A DNA stretch of 64,000 bases from Shewanella aquimarina (GCF_023349185.1 NZ_JAKIKY010000002.1:186001-250000); one strand, 5' to 3'; shown: positions 55,353 through 64,000, counted from the stretch's first letter. Notes: generated by a model not told the origin, from the sequence alone. Program-made: numbers and translations.

Positions 55353-56725
55353 TGCCTGCGCTGCGCACTAAACTCATCTGGGGCAATGTGATTGCCAGCC
55401 AACTGGCGATCGGCCTGTTTATCCTGCTGCTCAATTGGCTGGCGCCCGAGCTGTATCAGGCTGTGGCGCCCGAGCTGATAGTCGCCTGCCTGCTGCTGTC
55501 CGGCGGCTTTGCCTGGCTGCTCAGCCGCTGCCTCACCCGAGGACTGTCCACCAGTCTTAAGGCGTTGGAGGTGGGGTTACTCAACATCAAGGACAATGAT
55601 TTCAGCGTGAACATTCCTGTGACGGGGGACAGCCAGCTCAAGGCGCTGGCCAGCCTGTTTAATGAGTCGGCGGCCGTGCTACGCCGCGAGCGTCAGTATA
55701 TCTATCAGCGTGAGTTGCTGCTGGATAAGGTGATCCAGAGCTCGCCTAACGTCATGGTGCTGCTCGATGATCGCCAGCGCATCATCTACGCCAACGACGC
55801 CGCCCGTCACCTGTTTGCCAAGGGGGCAAGGATAGAGGGCAGCATGCTAGATGAGCTGCTCGATGGTGTCAGCGAGGAGCTGGCCGGCGCGGTCAACAAT
55901 CCCAAGGGCGGCCTGTTTACCCTGGCAAGTGTGGAGGAGGGCGGCGAAGATGAGACCTGGCATCTCTCCCGTGGCCGCTTCCTGCTCAACGGCCAGTATC
56001 ATCACCTGATCCTGCTCAAACAGATGACCCGTGAGCTGAACCGTCAGGAGGTGGCGGTGTGGAAGAAGGTGATTCGCATCATCAGCCACGAGCTCAACAA
56101 CTCGGTGGCGCCCATAGCCTCCATGGTCAACTCGGGTCGCAAGCTCACCGAGCCGCTGGATGATCCTAAGCTCAAGTTGATCTTCGATACCATAGAGGAC
56201 AGGACCAGTCATTTGAGCCAGTTTATCTTCAACTATGCCCGCTTCGCCAAGCTGCCCCTGCCCAAGAAGAGCGAGGTGGATTGGCATAAGCTGGTTGCCC
56301 AGTTGGCGGAACATTTCAGCTTCAGCTTAGTGGGGGAGCTGCCCCAGGGCTGTGGCTATTTCGACCTGATTCAGCTGGAGCAGGTGCTGCTGAACCTGCT
56401 CAAGAATGCCCACGAGTCGGGATCGCCAACAGAGGCGATCAGCCTGAGTGTCAGGGCCCAACGCCTGAGTGATGGCAGCGACGGCGTGACTATCGAGATC
56501 TGTGATGGCGGCAGCGGCATGTCCCCCGAGGTGCTGACCCAGGCGCTATTGCCATTCTATTCCACCAAGCAATCGGGTACCGGCCTTGGCCTGCCCTTGT
56601 GTAGGGAGATCATCGAGGCCCACGATGGCCGTATCAGCCTGCATAACCGCGAACCCAAGGGACTGACGGTGCGTATCTGGCTGCCTGATGATGCCGCCCA
56701 GCCGCTGGAGCAGGCAAGCGCCTGA
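55352..56725 (+). CDS. Sensor histidine kinase (NtrY-like)
   Basis: A 457-residue kinase. Two N-terminal helices (about residues 8-28 and 40-56) with only a short loop between them, a HAMP-like region, a PAS domain (about 125-215), then the H-box IISHELNNSVAPIASM and the ATPase boxes NLLKNAHESG, CDGGSGM and GTGLGLPLC. The almost absent periplasmic part suggests it senses a membrane or cytosolic signal, for example substrate in the membrane. Cognate partner of the regulator it overlaps. Confidence 0.93.
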   Translation: MPALRTKLIWGNVIASQLAIGLFILLLNWLAPELYQAVAPELIVACLLLSGGFAWLLSRCLTRGLSTSLKALEVGLLNIKDNDFSVNIPVTGDSQLKALASLFNESAAVLRRERQYIYQRELLLDKVIQSSPNVMVLLDDRQRIIYANDAARHLFAKGARIEGSMLDELLDGVSEELAGAVNNPKGGLFTLASVEEGGEDETWHLSRGRFLLNGQYHHLILLKQMTRELNRQEVAVWKKVIRIISHELNNSVAPIASMVNSGRKLTEPLDDPKLKLIFDTIEDRTSHLSQFIFNYARFAKLPLPKKSEVDWHKLVAQLAEHFSFSLVGELPQGCGYFDLIQLEQVLLNLLKNAHESGSPTEAISLSVRAQRLSDGSDGVTIEICDGGSGMSPEVLTQALLPFYSTKQSGTGLGLPLCREIIEAHDGRISLHNREPKGLTVRIWLPDDAAQPLEQASA

Positions 56726-56762
56726 AACTTTTTTCCCGACATCAAAAATCGTTAAGCAATAA

Positions 56763-56790
56763 AAAAACACCGCCAATTGGCGGTGTTTTT
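56763..56790. terminator. Bidirectional terminator between kinase gene and pyrC
   Basis: AAAAACACCGCC and GGCGGTGTTTTT form a perfect 12-bp stem around AATT. It serves both converging genes. Confidence 0.92.
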
Positions 56791-56808
56791 CTTTTTATCT
56801 AGAGCGGG

Positions 56809-57837
56809 TTAGTCTTCTACCTGCCACTCAATGGTTTCGCCGGCGCGGATCGGCACTACGCCCGTGTCACCCAGCGGATAGGTGGCGGGCACCTCCCAGC
56901 TGCGTTTCACTAGTGTGATGGTGTCTGTGTTGCGCGGCAATCCGTAGAAGTCTGGACCGTTGAAGCTGGCGAAGGCTTCCAGCTTATCTAGGGCGCCCAC
57001 CGACTCGAACGCCTCGGCGTAGAGCTCGATGGCGGCGTGGGCCGTGTAAGAACCGGCGCAGCCACAGGCGGCCTCTTTGCGATCCTTGGCGTGTGGCGCC
57101 GAATCTGTACCCAGGAAGAACTTCTTGCTGCCACTGGCCGCAGCCGCCAGCAGGGCCTGCTGGTGGGTGTTGCGCTTGAGAATAGGCAGACAGTAGAAGT
57201 GAGGACGAATACCACCGGCCAGCATATGGTTACGGTTATACAGCAGGTGATGGGCCGTGATGGTAGCGGCCACATTGTCCGGCGCATTCATGACGAACTC
57301 CACCGCGTCCTTGGTGGTGATATGTTCCAGCACTATCTTTAGCGACGGGAAGTCTGCGACCACCTGCTTGAGGGTATTTTCGATGAAGGTGGCTTCACGA
57401 TCGAAGATGTCGATGCTCGAATCCGTGACTTCGCCGTGTACCAGGAAGAGCATGCCCACTTCCTGCATCGCCTCCAGCACAGGGTAGATGTTCTTCACAT
57501 CGGTTACACCCGAGTCAGAGTTGGTGGTGGCACCCGCAGGATAGAGCTTGGCGGCAACTACCTTGCCCGAAGCCTTGGCGGCGCGGATGTCATCGGGTGT
57601 GGTGTTGTCGGTCAGATAGAGCACCATCAGTGGCTCGAAGTTGGTGGTGCAGACCGTCTTGATGCGCTCATAGTAGGCCAATGCCGAGTCGACATTGGTG
57701 GCCGGTGGCACCAGGTTAGGCATGATGATGGCACGGCCCATATAGCGGCCTGTGTCTCTTACGGTATCGGTCAGCACGTCACCATCGCGCAGGTGAACAT
57801 GCCAGTCATCGGGTCGGGTAATGGTTAATTTGGTCAT
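56809..57837 (-). CDS. pyrC: Dihydroorotase
   Basis: A 342-residue zinc enzyme that closes carbamoyl aspartate to dihydroorotate in pyrimidine synthesis. The start at 57837 ([20 protein letters not shown]) gives the family's normal length; the ATG at 57888 adds an unconserved tail. The first metal pair is DWHVHLRD, the carboxylated lysine is in [11 protein letters not shown], and [13 protein letters not shown] holds the catalytic aspartate. Apparently monocistronic. Confidence 0.96.
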   Translation of the reverse strand: MTKLTITRPDDWHVHLRDGDVLTDTVRDTGRYMGRAIIMPNLVPPATNVDSALAYYERIKTVCTTNFEPLMVLYLTDNTTPDDIRAAKASGKVVAAKLYPAGATTNSDSGVTDVKNIYPVLEAMQEVGMLFLVHGEVTDSSIDIFDREATFIENTLKQVVADFPSLKIVLEHITTKDAVEFVMNAPDNVAATITAHHLLYNRNHMLAGGIRPHFYCLPILKRNTHQQALLAAAASGSKKFFLGTDSAPHAKDRKEAACGCAGSYTAHAAIELYAEAFESVGALDKLEAFASFNGPDFYGLPRNTDTITLVKRSWEVPATYPLGDTGVVPIRAGETIEWQVED

Positions 57838-58085
57838 CGAGGACTCTTTCTTTTGCGTGGACTGGCTGGATCTTATGTGGCTGGCCAAGACCTGTAAAGG
57901 GCTATCTTGGTTTTATCCCCCAAGCAAAGGTGGTCAAGATTTAATCTTCCTATGCTCACTATGCCACCGAGATCACTGTTTTCACTATTCGCTTAGATTT
58001 TTCTAATAAAAGGAATTTGCATGTAATGGTGAATGTAATACACTCACGGCCAAGGTCTGTTTAGTGCAGTAGGAGAAGCATTGAG

Positions 58086-59786
58086 ATGAAGAAGATACTG
58101 ATCATTGGTGGCGTCGCGGGCGGCGCATCGGCGGCGGCAAGGGCGCGTAGACTCAGCGAAACTGCTGAAATCATTATGTTTGAGCGCGGCGAGTATGTCT
58201 CCTTTGCCAACTGTGGCCTGCCCTATCATATCAGTGGCGAGATAGCTCAGCGCAGCGCCCTGGTACTGCAGACGCCAGAGAGCTTCAAGGCCAGATTCAA
58301 TGTCGAGGTGCGGGTTAAGCATGAGGTGGTCGCCATAGATCGCGCCGCCAAGTTGGTGACCGTCAGACGCTTGAGTGATGGCAGCGAATATCGGGAAAGT
58401 TATGACACCCTGCTGCTCAGCCCTGGCGCGGCGCCAATCGTGCCGCCGATCCCAGGTGTGGATAATCCGCTCACCCACTCCCTGCGTAACATTCCCGACA
58501 TGGATAGCATCCTGCAGACGATCCAGATGAACAATGTCGAGCATGCCACAGTGGTTGGCGGCGGCTTTATCGGCCTGGAGATGATGGAGTCACTGCATCA
58601 TCTGGGGATCAAGACCACTTTGCTTGAGCTTGCCGGTCAGGTGATGACGCCTGTGGATCGTGAGATGGCGGGCTTTGCCCATCAGGCGATTCGTGAGCAG
58701 GGCGTAGACCTGCGCCTGGGTACGGCACTGTCGGCCGTTGAGTATCAACCGCAGACCCATCTTGCCAGCGAGGCCGCCGGTGAAGAGACGAGCCATCAAC
58801 ACATCAAGGGACACCTGAGTCTGACCCTGAGCAACGGCGAGCTGCTGGAGACAGATCTTTTGATCATGGCCATCGGCGTGCGCCCCGAGACTCAGCTAGC
58901 CCGCGACGCAGGTCTGGCCATCGGCGAGCTCGGTGGCATCAAGGTGAACGCCATGATGCAGACCAGCGATCCCGCCATCTACGCCGTGGGTGACGCCGTC
59001 GAAGAGCAAGACTTCGTGACCGGTCAGGCCTGTCTGGTGCCACTTGCCGGTCCGGCGAATCGTCAGGGGCGCATGGCGGCCGACAACATGTTTGGTCGAC
59101 AGGAACACTATCAGGGCACCCAGGGCACGGCGATCTGCAAGGTATTCGATCTGGCTGTTGCCGCCACGGGTAAGAACGAGAAGCAGCTCAAGCAGGCGGA
59201 CATCGACTATGAGAAGGTGTATGTACACACCGCCAGCCATGCCAGCTACTATCCCGGCGCCGAGGTGGTCTCCTTCAAGCTGCTGTTCGATCCAGTCAAG
59301 GGCACTATCTTAGGTGCCCAGGCGGTGGGTAAGGATGGCATCGACAAGCGGATCGACGTGATGGCGGTGGCCCAGCGCGCTGGCATGACGGTCGAGCAGC
59401 TGCAGCACCTGGAGCTTAGCTACGCCCCCCCATACGGCAGCGCCAAGGATGTGATCAACCAGGCGGCCTTCGTGGCCAGCAACATCATCAAGGGCGATGC
59501 CACCCCGATCCACTTCGATCAGATAGGTGATCTCAGCCAGGATCAGCTACTGCTGGATGTGCGTAACCCGGGCGAGCTGAAAAATGGTGGCCTGGAGGGC
59601 GCGGTCAATATTCCGGTGGATGAGCTGCGTGATCGCATGCATGAGCTGCCTAAAGATAAGGAGATCATCATCTTCTGTCAGGTGGGGCTAAGGGGCAACG
59701 TGGCCTATCGTCAGCTGGTCAACAACGGCTACCGGGCACGTAACCTGATCGGCGGCTATCGCACCTATATGTTTGCCCGGATGTAA
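58086..59786 (+). CDS. npsR: NADH-dependent persulfide reductase / CoA-disulfide reductase-like, with rhodanese domain
   Basis: A 566-residue protein. FAD site IIGGVAGGASAAARARR (residues 5-21), active cysteine C43 in SFANCGLPYH, NAD site VVGGGFIGLEMME, FAD motif IYAVGDAVEE, dimerisation domain (about 330-450), and a C-terminal rhodanese domain with C531 in FCQVGLRGN. Length and both cysteine positions fit what I recall of Npsr from S. loihica PV-4, which reduces CoA- and glutathione-persulfides and polysulfides, with a suggested part in sulfur respiration. Two YeeE/YedE genes follow. Confidence 0.95.
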   Translation: MKKILIIGGVAGGASAAARARRLSETAEIIMFERGEYVSFANCGLPYHISGEIAQRSALVLQTPESFKARFNVEVRVKHEVVAIDRAAKLVTVRRLSDGSEYRESYDTLLLSPGAAPIVPPIPGVDNPLTHSLRNIPDMDSILQTIQMNNVEHATVVGGGFIGLEMMESLHHLGIKTTLLELAGQVMTPVDREMAGFAHQAIREQGVDLRLGTALSAVEYQPQTHLASEAAGEETSHQHIKGHLSLTLSNGELLETDLLIMAIGVRPETQLARDAGLAIGELGGIKVNAMMQTSDPAIYAVGDAVEEQDFVTGQACLVPLAGPANRQGRMAADNMFGRQEHYQGTQGTAICKVFDLAVAATGKNEKQLKQADIDYEKVYVHTASHASYYPGAEVVSFKLLFDPVKGTILGAQAVGKDGIDKRIDVMAVAQRAGMTVEQLQHLELSYAPPYGSAKDVINQAAFVASNIIKGDATPIHFDQIGDLSQDQLLLDVRNPGELKNGGLEGAVNIPVDELRDRMHELPKDKEIIIFCQVGLRGNVAYRQLVNNGYRARNLIGGYRTYMFARM

Positions 59787-59895
59787 ATTTGCTAGGGCGA
59801 AAATTTGCCCGCGTGTAAGTTTCAGCCTTTAAAGTTCTCAGGCCGGGGCACCTTGCCCCGTCCCTTCCTTCTGCGACAGATGAAAGAGGTACTCG

Positions 59896-60330
59896 ATGTT
59901 TTCATCATTCGCTATCGCCCTGTGCGGTGGTCTGTTAATTGGCTTGGCGGCAAGCCTTCTCATGGTCGTCAATGGCCGTATCGCGGGTGTCAGTGGCATC
60001 ATATCCGGCGCCTTGTGGCGCAGTGAATCAGCGGGCTCGGCCATAGGCTGGCAGGTCTATTTTCTTGCCGGACTGGTGCTGAGCGGTCTGCTGCTGGCCA
60101 CCCCCTTGGAGGCGTGGCTGGCTATCGAACCTGTGGTGATTAGTGCCAGGGGAATTGCCTTGCCGACCCTCTTGTTGGCGGGGCTGCTGGTGGGTCTGGG
60201 CAGTTCTCTGGGGAATGGCTGTACCAGTGGTCATTGCATCTGTGGCATGGGACGCCTGTCGCCGCGATCCATCGCGGCATCGTTACTCTTTATGCTGGTG
60301 GGCGTCATCGCCGCCGTGCTGCTGAGTTAG
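59896..60330 (+). CDS. YeeE/YedE family transporter, N-terminal half
   Basis: A 144-residue membrane protein with four helices. GLGSSLGNGCTSGHCICGMG (about residues 99-118) carries the conserved cysteines of the YeeE/YedE (TsuA-like) family, in which thiosulfate passes along cysteines in the membrane. Full-length relatives fuse two such halves; here they are separate genes 9 bp apart. Directly downstream of npsR, so probably part of sulfur handling. Confidence 0.88.
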   Translation: MFSSFAIALCGGLLIGLAASLLMVVNGRIAGVSGIISGALWRSESAGSAIGWQVYFLAGLVLSGLLLATPLEAWLAIEPVVISARGIALPTLLLAGLLVGLGSSLGNGCTSGHCICGMGRLSPRSIAASLLFMLVGVIAAVLLS

Positions 60331-60339
60331 GAGGGGACT

Positions 60340-60810
60340 ATGCGTAATTTAATGGCGTTATTGTCCGGATTGCTGTTTGGTGCCGGTCTGCTGCTCTCTG
60401 GGCTTGCCGATCCCGCCAAGGTGCTTGGCTTCTTAGATATCAGCCGTGTGGTCAGTGGTGAGTGGGATCCGAGCCTGATGCTGGTGATGGGCAGCGCCTT
60501 GAGCATCTATCTGCCCGTCTATCTCTTGTGGGTCAAACCCAGAGCCGCGCGTAAGCAAGGCCCGGTGCTGGACAGTCAATACCATCTGCCTGGCAACACC
60601 CGTATCGATGGGCAGCTAGTGCTGGGAGCCGCCTTGTTTGGCCTCGGCTGGGGCATGTTAGGCATCTGCCCTGGCCCCGCAGTGGTCAACCTGGCTAGCC
60701 TAGATCCCATGGCGCTGGCGTTCATGGCCGCCATGGTGCTGGGGGTCTACCTGGGTAGGCTGATTAAGAGAACGATCGCACGTAGGGAGTCTGGCCCAAT
60801 CCAGATCTAA
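60340..60810 (+). CDS. YeeE/YedE family transporter, C-terminal half
   Basis: A 156-residue membrane protein with four to five helices. FGLGWGMLGICPGPAVVNLA (about residues 106-125) is the second-half signature with its single cysteine. DUF6691-type proteins are paired this way with a YeeE/YedE partner in many bacteria. GGAGGGGAC precedes the ATG. Likely forms the second half of the channel with the protein before it. Confidence 0.88.
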   Translation: MRNLMALLSGLLFGAGLLLSGLADPAKVLGFLDISRVVSGEWDPSLMLVMGSALSIYLPVYLLWVKPRAARKQGPVLDSQYHLPGNTRIDGQLVLGAALFGLGWGMLGICPGPAVVNLASLDPMALAFMAAMVLGVYLGRLIKRTIARRESGPIQI

Positions 60811-60953
60811 GCGGCTTATTTTTATATAAAAGTGCTTGGCAGCCTCACGCTTTGATGCTTAGCTTATAGGTAGATAATTGATAAGGCCAAGGTTGGCCAT
60901 CTAGTCTGCTGGAGCCTGCTATGCACTGCTTGCTGTTTAGGGATAGGTTTGCG

Positions 60954-60994
60954 TTCTCTTTCTCTTTCTCTTTCTCTTTCTCTTTCTCTTTCTC
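60954..60994. repeat. Hexanucleotide microsatellite (TTCTCT)6-TTCTC
   Basis: Six perfect TTCTCT units plus five bases, 88 bp upstream of the GGDEF gene start. The rest of the 60811-61081 gap contains a direct repeat GTGGCGTTAGC (about 61015 and 61033) and no gene. Confidence 0.95.
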
Positions 60995-61081
60995 GTACTC
61001 GTTCCCATTCTTCGTGGCGTTAGCGGTATTAGTGGCGTTAGCCCTGCGGCTGTTGGCGCCGGTCTGAGTCTGGTCGGTGCT

Positions 61082-62410
61082 ATGTCAGAGATACCGCAGC
61101 CACTGTTAGCCCTCATCCTTCTTCTGGTTATCGCCTTAGCGGCTTTGGCGACCCTTAATCTTCTGCGCCGCCGTGCTGTCGACTTTGCCGCCTTGGCAAG
61201 CTCAGTCGACGATGGACTCATTCTTATCGATGACAGTGCCAGGATCTTGGCCCATAACCCTCTTGCCGCCACCTTGATGAAGGGCGAGGGCAGCGATATC
61301 AAGGGCCAAGCGCTCAGCCTCTGGCTCAAGGATTCCAGCGGTGAGCAGTTGCAATTGTTTGCCGACCGTCAGCTTGGCACCAGCATGAATCTGGGCCAAG
61401 AGATCTTAAGCTTTACCCGCCTGGCTCGTGAGCCCAAGGGGCTGCTCCTGTTGGTGCGTCATCACGACCTGGAACAGGACATTCGCCAGGATATCGCCCG
61501 CTATCACCACAGCCAGTATTTCGCCAAGATAGGCACCTGGGACTGGCAGGTAGGTACAGACACCCTCTATTGGTCCGATGCCATCTACGGCATCTTCGGC
61601 TATAAGCTGGGCGAGGTGACGCCCAGCTATGAGTTCTTCTATTCACGTGTGCATCCCGAGGATCGCGACAAGGTCAAGGCGGGTGAGGCGCGCTGCATCG
61701 CCACGGGGGAAAATCATGACGAGGAGTATCGCATCGTCTGGCCCGACGGCTCTGTGCACTGGATGCGCGAGACGGGAAACCTGGTGAAGGATAGCGAGGG
61801 GCAAGTGGTGAAGATGGTGGGTGTGGTGCGTGATATCACCCAGGAGAAGGCCTTGCATCATAAGCTGGAGCAGATGGCCCACCAGGACCCTTTAACCGGG
61901 CTGCCCAACCGGCTGCAGCTTGAGGTGCGCCTGAGTGAGGCGATTGGCGAGGCGGCGGCGCGAGATGGTCGCCTGGGACTGATCTTCATCGATCTCAATC
62001 AGTTTAAGGCGATCAACGATACCCAGGGGCATCAGGTGGGAGACAGGGTGCTGATGACGGCGGCGACCAGGTTGCAGAGCCTTCAGGGGCCAAAGGATCT
62101 GGTGGCTCGTATCGGCGGCGATGAGTTTGTGATGCTACTGCCCCAGTGGCCGACTGACGCTGAGCTGGAGGAGGTGGCGGCGCGCCTGGCCAAGGCGTTG
62201 TTTGAACGCTTCGGCGAGCCGGTGAGCCAGACCGGTAGGGGCATACAGGCCAGCATCGGCTTTGCCATCTATCCGGATCATGCCGGCCATATGGATGCGC
62301 TGCTGCATGTGGCCGATCAGGCCATGTATATCGCCAAGGGACGAGGTGACAACCAATATCATCTGGGGCCGGATCATAGAGCCGATCTCGGCCATCGTCT
62401 GGTCCTTTGA
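61082..62410 (+). CDS. PAS-GGDEF diguanylate cyclase
   Basis: A 442-residue protein. One N-terminal helix (about residues 6-27), a degenerate PAS-like region (35-135), a PAS_3 domain (about 150-260, GTWDWQVGTDTLYWSDAIYG and VHPEDRDKV) and a GGDEF domain (about 275-435) with an intact RIGGDEF active site. It should make cyclic di-GMP in response to a signal sensed by PAS. The inhibitory I-site RxxD is degenerate: GPKD stands five residues before GGDEF. The ribosome site is poor, and the frame stays open upstream through the microsatellite without a standard start codon. Confidence 0.9.
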   Translation: MSEIPQPLLALILLLVIALAALATLNLLRRRAVDFAALASSVDDGLILIDDSARILAHNPLAATLMKGEGSDIKGQALSLWLKDSSGEQLQLFADRQLGTSMNLGQEILSFTRLAREPKGLLLLVRHHDLEQDIRQDIARYHHSQYFAKIGTWDWQVGTDTLYWSDAIYGIFGYKLGEVTPSYEFFYSRVHPEDRDKVKAGEARCIATGENHDEEYRIVWPDGSVHWMRETGNLVKDSEGQVVKMVGVVRDITQEKALHHKLEQMAHQDPLTGLPNRLQLEVRLSEAIGEAAARDGRLGLIFIDLNQFKAINDTQGHQVGDRVLMTAATRLQSLQGPKDLVARIGGDEFVMLLPQWPTDAELEEVAARLAKALFERFGEPVSQTGRGIQASIGFAIYPDHAGHMDALLHVADQAMYIAKGRGDNQYHLGPDHRADLGHRLVL

Positions 62411-62411
62411 G

Positions 62412-63227
62412 CTAGCTGGCCGTCTGCAGCGCCGGGCTGGCCGATAACGCCTGCCGACGACGCAGGAAGAGGGCGTAATACCAGGTGAGCGCCGAGAACC
62501 AGGAGATGGTGAGCGTCCACACATCGTGGGAGATGAAGTGAGCCCCCCTGAGCTGTTGGGCGATGCCGAAGGTGAGCCCCAGTAGCAGACCAAAGCCTAA
62601 GCCAATCCAACGAAACCTTGGGCCATAGGCCAGGGCGAAGAAATAGAGTGCCACCCAGGCGTAGCCGCCGCTGGAGTGACCGGCGGGAAAGCATTGACCC
62701 GGCGAGTCGGCATCAAACTGACCCGAGAATAGCGAGAAATAATCGGCGCTACCGCCGAAGATTTTCAGGTGCCAGGGGCAGTCCAGGTGCACCAAGGACT
62801 TGCCGAGTCTTACCAAGAGCACGCTACTCAGCACGCTCATGAAGAGGAAGGCCAGGCCCCTGCGATAGGCCTTCAGGGCCGGTTTCCTGTAGCTTAGCCC
62901 CAGCAGGCTAAGCACTATCACCCCCAGCAAGATCACTAGGTTGCGCCCGCCGACATGGATTAGCTTCTCGGTTAGCCAGGCATTGCGTAGCGGCCAGCCG
63001 TCGACGCCACCTTCGAGTCGAAACAGCCATTGCCCCAGGGCGATATCCAGGTGGAATAGCTCGATGAGGCTGACCGCCAGTAAGAAGCAGATGGCGGGTA
63101 GCATGAGGTGATGACGCCAGAAGGCGGGTGAGGTTGGCGTGTCTACTGGCAGGCTAATCGACTCAGTCATCAACTCTGTCATCGACTCTGTCACCGGTTT
63201 GGCAATCGACATAGCAAAGTGTCCCAT
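62412..63227 (-). CDS. PAP2-family membrane phosphatase
   Basis: A 271-residue protein with five or six helices. The phosphatase motifs are CFPAGHSSGGYAW (C2 motif, SGH-like) and RGAHFISHD (C3 motif with the catalytic histidine); the first motif (KxxxxxxRP) is less clear, near GKSLVHLDCPW. Start at ATG 63227, five bases after AGG. Substrate may be a lipid phosphate. Its stop is one base away from that of the convergent GGDEF gene. Confidence 0.85.
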   Translation of the reverse strand: MGHFAMSIAKPVTESMTELMTESISLPVDTPTSPAFWRHHLMLPAICFLLAVSLIELFHLDIALGQWLFRLEGGVDGWPLRNAWLTEKLIHVGGRNLVILLGVIVLSLLGLSYRKPALKAYRRGLAFLFMSVLSSVLLVRLGKSLVHLDCPWHLKIFGGSADYFSLFSGQFDADSPGQCFPAGHSSGGYAWVALYFFALAYGPRFRWIGLGFGLLLGLTFGIAQQLRGAHFISHDVWTLTISWFSALTWYYALFLRRRQALSASPALQTAS

Positions 63228-63401
63228 CGGCACCTAAGCTCAGGTGCAAAGATAAAAATAGCGGTTAGGGAAACAGTCTAGGGAGGGAGGCGTGAATATT
63301 ATGTGGATCGCCCGGCCGCTTGGGCGCAGCCGGTATTTTTTGGGAAGCTGATTCTGTGGGAGCCGGTTTTTAGGGGGCCAATTTGGGGTACAGCCGAGGA
63401 G

Positions 63402-63860
63402 TTAGCGCTTGCTCGATTCCACGGCGGCGGCCTTGATCGCCTCGGCCAGTGCCAATACACCGTTGGTGCGCGATGGGCTCAGCTGACCGCTCAGCCCCAG
63501 TCGGTCGAAGTACTCGTGTAGATCTAAGGCGGCTATAGTTTTCTTATCCTGCCCCTGCACCGCGGTGAGCAGCAGGGCGATCAGCCCCTTGACGATGCGG
63601 GCATCGCTGTCGGCCAGGTAGTAGTGTCTGCCGTCTATCTCTCTGTGATAGAGCCAGGCGTTGCTCTCACAGCCTCTGACCTGAGCCGACTCCTGTCTTA
63701 ACGCCTCAGCCAGTGGCGGCAGACGTTTACCCAATAGCATGAGGGCGCGGTAGCGCTCCTGCCAGTTAGCGGCCTGGGTGAAGCTTGGCAGTATCTCCTG
63801 GGGATCCAGTGTCAGGCCGGTAAAGGCCTCTGTGGATGGGCTTAGCTTGTTATCATTCAT
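63402..63860 (-). CDS. csdE: SufE-like sulfur acceptor protein (CsdE)
   Basis: A 152-residue SufE/CsdE protein that takes sulfur from a cysteine desulfurase. The acceptor cysteine is C64 in VRGCESNAWL, followed by LADSDARIVKGLIALLL and LGLSGQLSPSRTNGVLA, all typical. It lies 20 bp after the end of a desulfurase gene, the csdA-csdE arrangement of E. coli; SufE naming is also possible, but no other suf genes are visible. Confidence 0.92.
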   Translation of the reverse strand: MNDNKLSPSTEAFTGLTLDPQEILPSFTQAANWQERYRALMLLGKRLPPLAEALRQESAQVRGCESNAWLYHREIDGRHYYLADSDARIVKGLIALLLTAVQGQDKKTIAALDLHEYFDRLGLSGQLSPSRTNGVLALAEAIKAAAVESSKR

Positions 63861-63880
63861 TTGGACATTGTCTCATACAT

Positions 63881-64000
63881 TTAAAGCAGCAGCTCTTTTA
63901 CCGATTTTAGCGCCTGGATGAAGCGATCGATATCTTCATCCGTGCTATACACGCCGAGGGAGGCGCGGCAGCAGCCAGCAAGGCCCAGGGTTTGCATCAG
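63881..64000 (-). CDS. csdA: Cysteine desulfurase C-terminus (partial)
   Basis: The last 39 codons of a gene running in from beyond the window. The encoded tail includes CCRASLGVYSTDEDIDRFI, matching the C-terminal R-x-S-x-x-x-Y-N/S-T-x-x-D-I-D block of class V aminotransferase-type desulfurases (CsdA/SufS). It ends in KELLL and TAA. The downstream SufE-type gene supports the assignment. Confidence 0.88.
   Translation of the reverse strand: MMQTLGLAGCCRASLGVYSTDEDIDRFIQALKSVKELLL

Noticed and set aside
60937..61329. Minus-strand frame with a (KR)n run over the microsatellite
   Set aside because: The run is just the hexanucleotide repeat read backwards, and most of the frame is antisense to the GGDEF gene.

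Overview
The window looks like a chromosomal segment of a marine Shewanella, most likely S. loihica or a very close relative. The best single clue is the FAD/rhodanese reductase at 58086-59786. Its 566-residue length and cysteines at positions 43 and 531 match what I remember of the NADH-dependent persulfide reductase (Npsr) described from S. loihica PV-4. ArfA, HemG, NhaD, a MetJ-controlled metH and a cobalamin salvage cluster fit the same genus. I see no rRNA, tRNA, CRISPR array, prophage or transposase gene.

Layout. 1-545: cut-off 3' part of a conserved gamma-proteobacterial gene. 637-6341: an MFS gene divergent from a Fur-box-controlled cluster of porin, imelysin lipoprotein and di-heme lipoprotein. 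6537-7647: hemG and a b561-like membrane cytochrome. 7754-9851: a DUF2955/HlyD efflux pair. 10141-10410: a nested-palindrome repeat element. 10489-20490: assorted single genes (lipoprotein, DUF4328, DsbA-like, DnaJ-related, nfsB, outer-membrane barrel, EEP phosphatase, AI-2E transporter, EamA permease, arfA). 20754-24663: ribokinase and nucleoside hydrolase divergent from an NhaC-family transporter. 24820-33421: nhaD, pirin, a zinc-ribbon rhomboid, a lone receiver protein, two exported hypotheticals, an SDR and a YbaK protein. 33585-35321: sseB followed by about 770 bp packed with small perfect hairpins. 35322-39044: metH with MetJ boxes upstream.

39387-48153 is a cobalamin region: cobC, a cobalamin riboswitch, then btuD-btuC-cobT-cobS-cobU-cobQ-cobO, with btuF separated from cobO by a repeat element. 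It imports corrinoids and finishes the nucleotide loop, feeding the B12-dependent MetH next door. 48935-56725 is a macrolide-exporter-like ABC efflux operon (adaptor, small membrane protein, ATPase, two permeases) with a -24/-12 (sigma-54) promoter preceded by repeated CGGACAC motifs. Directly after it come an NtrC-type activator and its histidine kinase, so the locus looks like a self-contained signal-responsive efflux module. 56809-64000: pyrC, the persulfide reductase with a split YeeE/YedE transporter, a PAS-GGDEF protein behind a hexanucleotide repeat, a PAP2 phosphatase, and the csdE-csdA sulfur-transfer pair (csdA cut by the window end).

The most unusual features are in the non-coding DNA: the hairpin array at 34577-35307, two nested-palindrome elements (10141-10410 and 47022-47271), several short tandem duplications that sit on stop codons, and a duplicated terminator flanking an AT-rich gene.
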